Of a stretch of DNA of 64,000 bases, positions 59,513 to 64,000 are shown one piece after another (position 1 is the first letter of the stretch; each line of letters starts with the position of its first letter). A program made the position numbers and the translations under genes. The notes under the pieces are model-generated. The model saw only the letters and a program-made list of their open reading frames with translations, was not told the origin of the DNA and ran no database searches. The stretch lies in NCBI RefSeq assembly GCF_014842995.1, contig NZ_JACYXL010000003.1, positions 186,001 through 250,000 of the forward strand, in the 5' to 3' direction. Source of the DNA: Rhodanobacter sp. 7MK24 (GTDB lineage Bacteria; Pseudomonadota; Gammaproteobacteria; Xanthomonadales; Rhodanobacteraceae).

Positions 59513-60430
59513 ATGAATCAGAACTTACAAGTCCCTTCGCAAGCTTCCGAAAAGTTTTCGAAATTGCCGCTCTCGCATGGCAAGCGCACGCGCCTGTGGC
59601 GCCTTCTGTACGGCTCCGGCCCGAAGAACGGCAGCCTGCTGGTGCTGCCGCTGGACCAGGGCCTCGAGCACGGCCCTACCGATTTCTTTCCCCACCCGCC
59701 CGCCGTGGATCCCAGCTACCAATTCGAGATGGCCGCGGCGGGCGGCTTTTCTGCCATCGCGCTGGGCATCGGCCTGGCCGAGAAGTACATGACCGAGTAC
59801 TGCGGCCGCGTGCCGCTGATCCTCAAGCTCAACGGCAAGACCAACATCCCCAGCGACGCCGAGGCCACCTCGCCGCTGTTCGCCTCGGTGGAGGACGCCG
59901 TGCGCCTGGGCGCCGAGGCGGTGGGCTACACCATGTACGTGGGCTCGCCGCGCCAGGGTGACGAGTTCCACCAGTTCGAGAAGGTACGCCAGGATTGCGA
60001 ACGCTACGGCATGCCGCTGGTGGTGTGGTCGTACCCGCGCGGCAGCGCGGTCAATGCCAAGGGCGGCACCAATACGCTGTACGCGCAGGACTACGCTGCG
60101 CGCGTGGCGCTGGAAATGGGCGCCGACCTCGTGAAGCTGCACGAGCCGAACGACAGCGTGGCCAACGTGCCGGCGCCCTACGACAAGTTGCAGGAAGATT
60201 CCGCTGCCCGTTGCGCCCGCGTGGTGCGTTCGGCCGGCCGCACCATGGTGCTGTTCTCCGGCGGCGAGAAGAACGACGACGATGCGGCGGTGCTGCGCAA
60301 GGTGGAGCACTACATGCAGAGCGGCGCCACCGGCGTGATGTTCGGCCGCAACATGTGGCTGCGCCCGTTCGATCAGGCGGTTGCCCTGGTTCGCCAGGTG
60401 CACGGCATCATGGCAAAGTACCCGCGCTGA
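59513..60430 (+). CDS. Class I (DhnA-type) aldolase, candidate tagatose-1,6-bisphosphate aldolase
   Basis: The ATG at 59513 gives 305 residues, without a signal peptide. The fold is the DhnA/FbaB-type class I aldolase: VLPLDQGLEHGPTDFFPHPP, ILKLNGKTNIPSD, VGSPRQGDEFHQFEKVRQDCERYGMPLVVWSYPRG, DLVKLHEPND with the Schiff-base Lys candidate, and GVMFGRNMWLRPFDQAVAL. Cleavage of tagatose- or fructose-1,6-bisphosphate to triose phosphates would complete the pathway that starts with AgaS and the FruK-like kinase. It is divergent from agaS and precedes the amidohydrolase and regulator genes. Confidence 0.88.
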   Translation: MNQNLQVPSQASEKFSKLPLSHGKRTRLWRLLYGSGPKNGSLLVLPLDQGLEHGPTDFFPHPPAVDPSYQFEMAAAGGFSAIALGIGLAEKYMTEYCGRVPLILKLNGKTNIPSDAEATSPLFASVEDAVRLGAEAVGYTMYVGSPRQGDEFHQFEKVRQDCERYGMPLVVWSYPRGSAVNAKGGTNTLYAQDYAARVALEMGADLVKLHEPNDSVANVPAPYDKLQEDSAARCARVVRSAGRTMVLFSGGEKNDDDAAVLRKVEHYMQSGATGVMFGRNMWLRPFDQAVALVRQVHGIMAKYPR

Positions 60431-60437
60431 CGCCTGC

Positions 60438-60573
60438 CCCCCCTCTCCCCCGGGGGAGAGGGCTGGGGTGAGGGGCCAATCTTGCGGCACGCTTCCAACG
60501 AAGCAGTTCGCACTAGCATCCTCGTCGCAAGCACCCGCCCCTCACCTCAATCCTCTCCCCGAGGGGAGAGGGA
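60438..60573. repeat. Inverted pair of family A palindromes between the aldolase and amidohydrolase genes
   Basis: Copy one (60438-60476) reads CCCTCTCCCCCGGGGGAGAG then GGCTGGGGTGAGGGG. Copy two (60537-60573) is inverted and reads CCCCTCACCTCAATCC then TCTCCCCGAGGGGAGAGGGAG. The GGGAG end of copy two lies 8 nt before the amidohydrolase ATG and appears to serve as its Shine-Dalgarno. Confidence 0.7.
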
Positions 60574-60581
60574 GAAAAACG

Positions 60582-61799
60582 ATGACCCACCAGAAAGCCT
60601 GCCTCTGCTGCGCCCCGCCCACCGGCGCCGGCACCGTGCGCATCGAGAACAGCAGCAAGAACCCGCTGCAGACCGCGCGCGACGACAGCAAGGGCGAGTT
60701 GCGCCTGAAGGATTTCAAGCCGCGCAGCATGCTGCGCGTGCCACAGACGCGCATCGAGCGCCCGCGCTTCCCGGTGATCGACGTGCACGCGCACCTGACC
60801 TGGTCGAAGAACGTACGCAGCGGCGTCTCGGTAGGCGATGAAATCACCGTGTTCACCACGCCGGAAGAACTGCTGCCGGTGATGGACCGCAAGGGCGTGC
60901 GCACGCTGGTGAACCTCACCGGTGGTGTCGGCAAGGGCCTGGAGGAAAGCATCCGTTTGTTCGACCAGGCTGCCCCGGGGCGCTTCCTCACCCTCACTGA
61001 ACCCTCGTTCGCGCTGTTCCCCGAGGCGGACTATCCGCAACGCCAGGCCGACGCCATCGCGCACGCGCACCGCATCGGCGCCCGCGGCCTGAAGCTGCTG
61101 AAGACGCTGGGCCTGTACCTGCGCGAACGCATCGACGAAGGCCCGCTGGTGGGCGTGGACGACCGCCGCTTCGACCCGATGTGGGAAACCTGCGCCGCGT
61201 ATGACATGCCGGTGTTCCTGCACGTCTCCGACCCCGAGGCCTTCTTCCTCCCCACGGACGGCGAGAACGAGCGCTACGAGGAACTGGCCAACCACCCGGA
61301 CTGGTCGTTCTACGGTCCCGAGTTCCCCAGCCACCAGGAACTGATCGCCGCGCGCGACCGCATGATCGCGCGCCACCCGAAAACCACTTTCGTGCTGCTG
61401 CACGTGGGCAACAACGCCGAAAACCTCGCCGCCGTCGAGTCCTGCCTGGAGCGTTTCCCCAATACTCTGGTGGACATCAGCGCGCGCATCGGCGAACTGG
61501 GGCGCCAGCCGCGCATCGCGCAGCGCTTCTTCGACCGCTACCAGGATCGCATCCTGTTCGGTACCGACGCGGTGCCCTCGCCCTGGGGCGACGATGTGCC
61601 GCAGCAGCTGTTCGGCGACGCGCTGTACGAGATCTACTACCGTTTCCTCGAAACCGAGGACGAATACTTCGATTACGCCCCCGCTGACGTGCCCCCGCAG
61701 GGGCGCTGGTCGATCTACGGCTTGAAGCTGCCGGACACCGTGCTGCGCAAGGTCTATCATGACAACGCCGCCCGACTCCTGCATATTGCTGCCGAATGA
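60582..61799 (+). CDS. Amidohydrolase-superfamily (Amidohydro_2-type) enzyme
   Basis: The ATG at 60582 gives 405 residues. After a 60-residue N-terminal extension with a CLCC cluster, the metal-binding HxH is His69/His71 in VIDVHAHL. PVFLHVSDPEAFF, TTFVLLHVGNNAENL and ILFGTDAVPSPWGDD supply the later ligands of an Amidohydro_2 barrel. Relatives are decarboxylases, lactonases and deacylases. No NagA/AgaA-type deacetylase is seen in the window, so this protein is a context-based candidate for removing the acetyl group of GalNAc-6-phosphate, or it may act on another released moiety. Its stop overlaps the regulator start (ATGA). Confidence 0.75.
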   Translation: MTHQKACLCCAPPTGAGTVRIENSSKNPLQTARDDSKGELRLKDFKPRSMLRVPQTRIERPRFPVIDVHAHLTWSKNVRSGVSVGDEITVFTTPEELLPVMDRKGVRTLVNLTGGVGKGLEESIRLFDQAAPGRFLTLTEPSFALFPEADYPQRQADAIAHAHRIGARGLKLLKTLGLYLRERIDEGPLVGVDDRRFDPMWETCAAYDMPVFLHVSDPEAFFLPTDGENERYEELANHPDWSFYGPEFPSHQELIAARDRMIARHPKTTFVLLHVGNNAENLAAVESCLERFPNTLVDISARIGELGRQPRIAQRFFDRYQDRILFGTDAVPSPWGDDVPQQLFGDALYEIYYRFLETEDEYFDYAPADVPPQGRWSIYGLKLPDTVLRKVYHDNAARLLHIAAE

Positions 61800-62611
61800 G
61801 CAAAGCCCAGACCACCAGACCCGCCGCCAAACCCCGCCATCGCCTGCTGCTCGGCGAGCGCCGCCGCCTGATCGTTGAGCACGTGGAAGAGCAAGGCCGC
61901 GCCACGGTGGAGGAGCTGGCGAAGAAGTTCCACACCTCCGCCGTCACCATCCGCGCCGACCTCGAAGCCCTGGCGAATGCCTCGGCCATCGTGCGCTCGC
62001 ATGGCGGCGCGCTGCCGGTAGTGCCGGTCAGCAGCGACATCCCGCTCAACATCAAGGAAACCCGCCACCACGCGCAGAAGCTGCGCATCGGCCAGGCGGC
62101 GGCGGCGATGATCCGCGACGGCGAGACCATCATCCTCGACTCCGGCTCCACCACGGTGGAGATCGCGCGGCAGATCCGCCAGCGCCGCTTCGAATCGCTC
62201 ACCGTCATCACCAATGCGCTGAACATCGCGCTGGAGCTGTCTGGCCAGCCGTCGATACGCGTGATGATGCTGGGCGGCCTGCTGCGCCAGACCTCCTATT
62301 CGCTGGTCGGCCCCGACGCGGAGCATGCACTGGCCAAGCTTTCCGCCGACCGCCTGTTCCTCGGCGTGGACGGCCTCGATCCCGAGGTGGGCGTGACCAC
62401 GCCCGATCCGCTGGAATCCGCGCTCAACGCCTTGATGATACGCGTGGCGCGGCAGACCGTGGCCGTGTGCGACTCCAGCAAACTGGGCCAGCGCAGCCTG
62501 TCGGTGATCGCGCCGGTGCGCCTCGTGCACAAGGTGCTCAGTGACGCCGGTGCGCCGGCGGAAGTCGTCGAAGCGCTGCGCAACGCCGGGGTGCAGGTCG
62601 AACTGGTCTGA
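61796..62611 (+). CDS. agaR: DeoR-family regulator, AgaR-like
   Basis: The 271-residue protein has a DeoR winged helix (RRRLIVEHVEEQGRATVEELAKKFHTSAVTIRADLEALANASAIVRSHGGALP, about 20-75). The sugar-phosphate-sensing domain follows (IILDSGSTTVEIARQIR, LTVITNALNIALELS, VMMLGGLLRQTSYSLVGPDAEHAL, DRLFLGVDGLDPEVGVTTPD). The last block is close to AgaR of GalNAc pathways. It is coupled to the amidohydrolase by a 4-bp overlap. It likely represses the divergent agaS and aldolase operons, with a GalN- or tagatose-phosphate as inducer. Confidence 0.85.
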   Translation: MSKAQTTRPAAKPRHRLLLGERRRLIVEHVEEQGRATVEELAKKFHTSAVTIRADLEALANASAIVRSHGGALPVVPVSSDIPLNIKETRHHAQKLRIGQAAAAMIRDGETIILDSGSTTVEIARQIRQRRFESLTVITNALNIALELSGQPSIRVMMLGGLLRQTSYSLVGPDAEHALAKLSADRLFLGVDGLDPEVGVTTPDPLESALNALMIRVARQTVAVCDSSKLGQRSLSVIAPVRLVHKVLSDAGAPAEVVEALRNAGVQVELV

Positions 62612-62749
62612 GCCTCGTCGGAAGGTCCTGGGCGAAAGTCCCGCCATCCATCGCGGCACCTGCTTCCGTACTGCGGTCTATTGTCTGGAAGAACCAGCCT
62701 GATTAGGCTCGACGCCTTGTGCTCGCGCAGCTTCGCAAGAGGATGGGTG

Positions 62750-63619
62750 ATGGACGCAACATCCGGTGTGGGTAGCGGGCGCACGGCGGCGCCCGCATGG
62801 CTGGCGGCATGCCTGGCCGCAGGTGCCGGCAACCAGATCGCGCGCGGCATGGGCCCCGGCCGCGTATTGCTGGCGCTGGTGATGATTGCGCTGGGCTTGC
62901 GCGGATTGCTGTTCGGCGACTTCGCCGGCATCTGGCAACGCATCCCGATCGCGCATCTTCCGGCACACGATTTCTTCGTCTACCTCGCGGCGCTGGTCGA
63001 GCTCGCGACAGGTGCCGGCATGCTGGTTCCGCGCGTTGCGAAGGCGGCGGCCGGCCTGTTGTCGGTGTTCGCGCTGCTGTGGATGGTGCTGCTGAAATTC
63101 CCTGCTGTCATCTATGCGCCTGCGATGGAGGCGACCTGGCTGGGTGCGGGCGAGATCGCGGCGATCCTTGCCGGCGCGTGGATCGTCTTCGCCTCGCTGG
63201 CGAAGCCCGACGGGCACTTCTTCGCGGGCCGCCGCGGCATCCGCAACGCGCGGCTGCTCTTCGTACTGGCCCTGCCGACCATCGGCCTCTCGCACTACTT
63301 CTACGCCGACATCACTGCGGGCTTCGTTCCCGCGTGGCTGCCGTGGAGGCATGGCTGGGCCTACCTGACCGGCGCAGGCAGCCTGGCCACGGCACTGGCC
63401 ATCCTGTTCGCGGCATGGCCGCGCCTGGCGGCCGTGCTGGAAGCGGCCATGCTGGGCGTCATCACCTTGCTGGTCTGGCTGCCACCGTTGCTCGCACATG
63501 CACACGACACGGATGCGTGGTCGGCCTTCCTGATGTCCGGCGCCATCGCCGCAGGCGCGGCGGCCGTCGCGGATTCCTATCGCGGCATCGGCTGGACGGC
63601 ACGGGGCCCGCACCACTGA
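62750..63619 (+). CDS. DoxX-like integral membrane protein
   Basis: The ATG at 62750 follows AGAGG; an in-frame start at 62681 is less likely. The 289-residue protein contains seven or eight hydrophobic segments, beginning RVLLALVMIALGLRGLLFGDFAGIWQRIP and including FFVYLAALVELATGAGMLVP, WLGAGEIAAILAGAWIVF and LLFVLALPTIGLSHYFYADITAGFVPAWLPWRHGWAYLTGAGSLA. The second half resembles DoxX/SURF4-type four-helix proteins. No function is known. It is downstream of agaR by 138 bp and may not belong to that operon. Confidence 0.7.
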   Translation: MDATSGVGSGRTAAPAWLAACLAAGAGNQIARGMGPGRVLLALVMIALGLRGLLFGDFAGIWQRIPIAHLPAHDFFVYLAALVELATGAGMLVPRVAKAAAGLLSVFALLWMVLLKFPAVIYAPAMEATWLGAGEIAAILAGAWIVFASLAKPDGHFFAGRRGIRNARLLFVLALPTIGLSHYFYADITAGFVPAWLPWRHGWAYLTGAGSLATALAILFAAWPRLAAVLEAAMLGVITLLVWLPPLLAHAHDTDAWSAFLMSGAIAAGAAAVADSYRGIGWTARGPHH

Positions 63620-63825
63620 ATCGCGCGCCCCAGGCGCAGGCCCGGGCCACGCAAACCGGCCCGTCATTCCGCTCCGAGTCGGCATGATGGGCAAAAGCCG
63701 GGAGCGTGCTTGGTGCCATTCCTCTGTTTTGGGGATATCCGGACTCGCCGATACCGGCTAACGTGGCGCCGGACACTTTCGTCGCGGCCCATAGGCGGTC
63801 GCTTCGCCCAACGGCAAGAGGCTCC

Positions 63826-64000
63826 ATGTTCCAGCGCATCCATTTCATCTCGGGCCTGCCACGATCGGGTTCCACCCTGTTGTCCGCCCTGCTGTGCCAG
63901 AACCCGCGCTTCCAGGCCGGCATGAGCGGCCCGCTGGCCGGCCTGTTCGGCGCCCTGCTCGGCGAAATGAGCGCCCGCAACGAGTTCTCCGTTTTCATCG
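63826..64000 (+). CDS. Sulfotransferase family protein (N-terminal part, runs off window)
   Basis: An ATG at 63826 opens a frame to the window end: MFQRIHFISGLPRSGSTLLS then ALLCQNPRFQAGMSGPLAGLFGALLGEM. GLPRSGSTLL is the 5'-phosphosulfate-binding loop of PAPS-dependent sulfotransferases. It lacks the TPR region of the gene at 29847, so it is a shorter, separate type. It begins 207 bp after the DoxX-like gene. The acceptor is unknown, and the C-terminal half is outside the window. Confidence 0.85.
   Translation, partial: MFQRIHFISGLPRSGSTLLSALLCQNPRFQAGMSGPLAGLFGALLGEMSARNEFSVFI

Overview
The window is a GC-rich gammaproteobacterial chromosome segment. The long TonB-dependent receptors with Oar-like N-termini, the BlaI/M56 pair, the Tat-exported glycosidases and several GC-rich palindromic repeat families all resemble the Xanthomonadales, most likely Rhodanobacteraceae (Dyella/Rhodanobacter/Luteibacter type). 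That assignment is inference from gene style, not from a marker gene. No rRNA, tRNA, CRISPR array, transposase or prophage gene was seen.

Left part (1-17.3 kb) is mostly housekeeping. It holds the start of a D-amino-acid dehydrogenase-like gene, an EreA/ChaN-like exported protein, a BlaI repressor with an M56-TonB sensor/transducer, an NlpC/P60 lipoprotein, slyD, two MFS transporters, two DEAD-box helicases (RhlE and DeaD types), a RimJ-like acetyltransferase with an SDR, a YgiD-like dioxygenase, a probably frameshifted orphan, a metallophosphoesterase-cupredoxin pair divergent from an ECF sigma/anti-sigma pair, and a YkgJ-type protein. A 262-bp MITE-like element lies between slyD and the first MFS gene.

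Middle part (17.3-31.5 kb) is a first glycan-degradation block. GH35 and a DUF4861-like gene diverge from a translationally coupled GH105 - alginate-lyase-like - GH95 operon, across an intergenic region with a clear repeated dyad. A second GH35, a GH2 and a TPR-sulfotransferase follow on the minus strand.

Right-middle part (31.6-59.5 kb) is almost entirely minus strand. In transcription order it holds AgaS, two PfkB sugar kinases, TonB receptor 2, a GH36-like enzyme, GH89, GH3, GH79, GH29, a phosphoesterase, GH1, a second GH89, a beta-helix glycosidase and TonB receptor 1. A class I aldolase, an amidohydrolase and an AgaR-type DeoR regulator diverge from AgaS. Together these read as outer-membrane import, periplasmic trimming of fucose, galactose, alpha-GlcNAc, glucuronate and possibly alpha-GalNAc, and cytoplasmic GalNAc/galactosamine catabolism through tagatose phosphates. 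A glycoprotein glycan (mucin-like O-glycan or arabinogalactan-protein) is the best-fitting substrate, but this is inference.

The right end has a DoxX-like membrane protein and the first 58 codons of a sulfotransferase. Non-coding highlights are a highly folded repeat at 44.1-44.7 kb, paired palindromes that shape gene starts at 37.1-37.2 and 60.4-60.6 kb, and a promoter-operator-hairpin cluster far upstream of TonB receptor 1.
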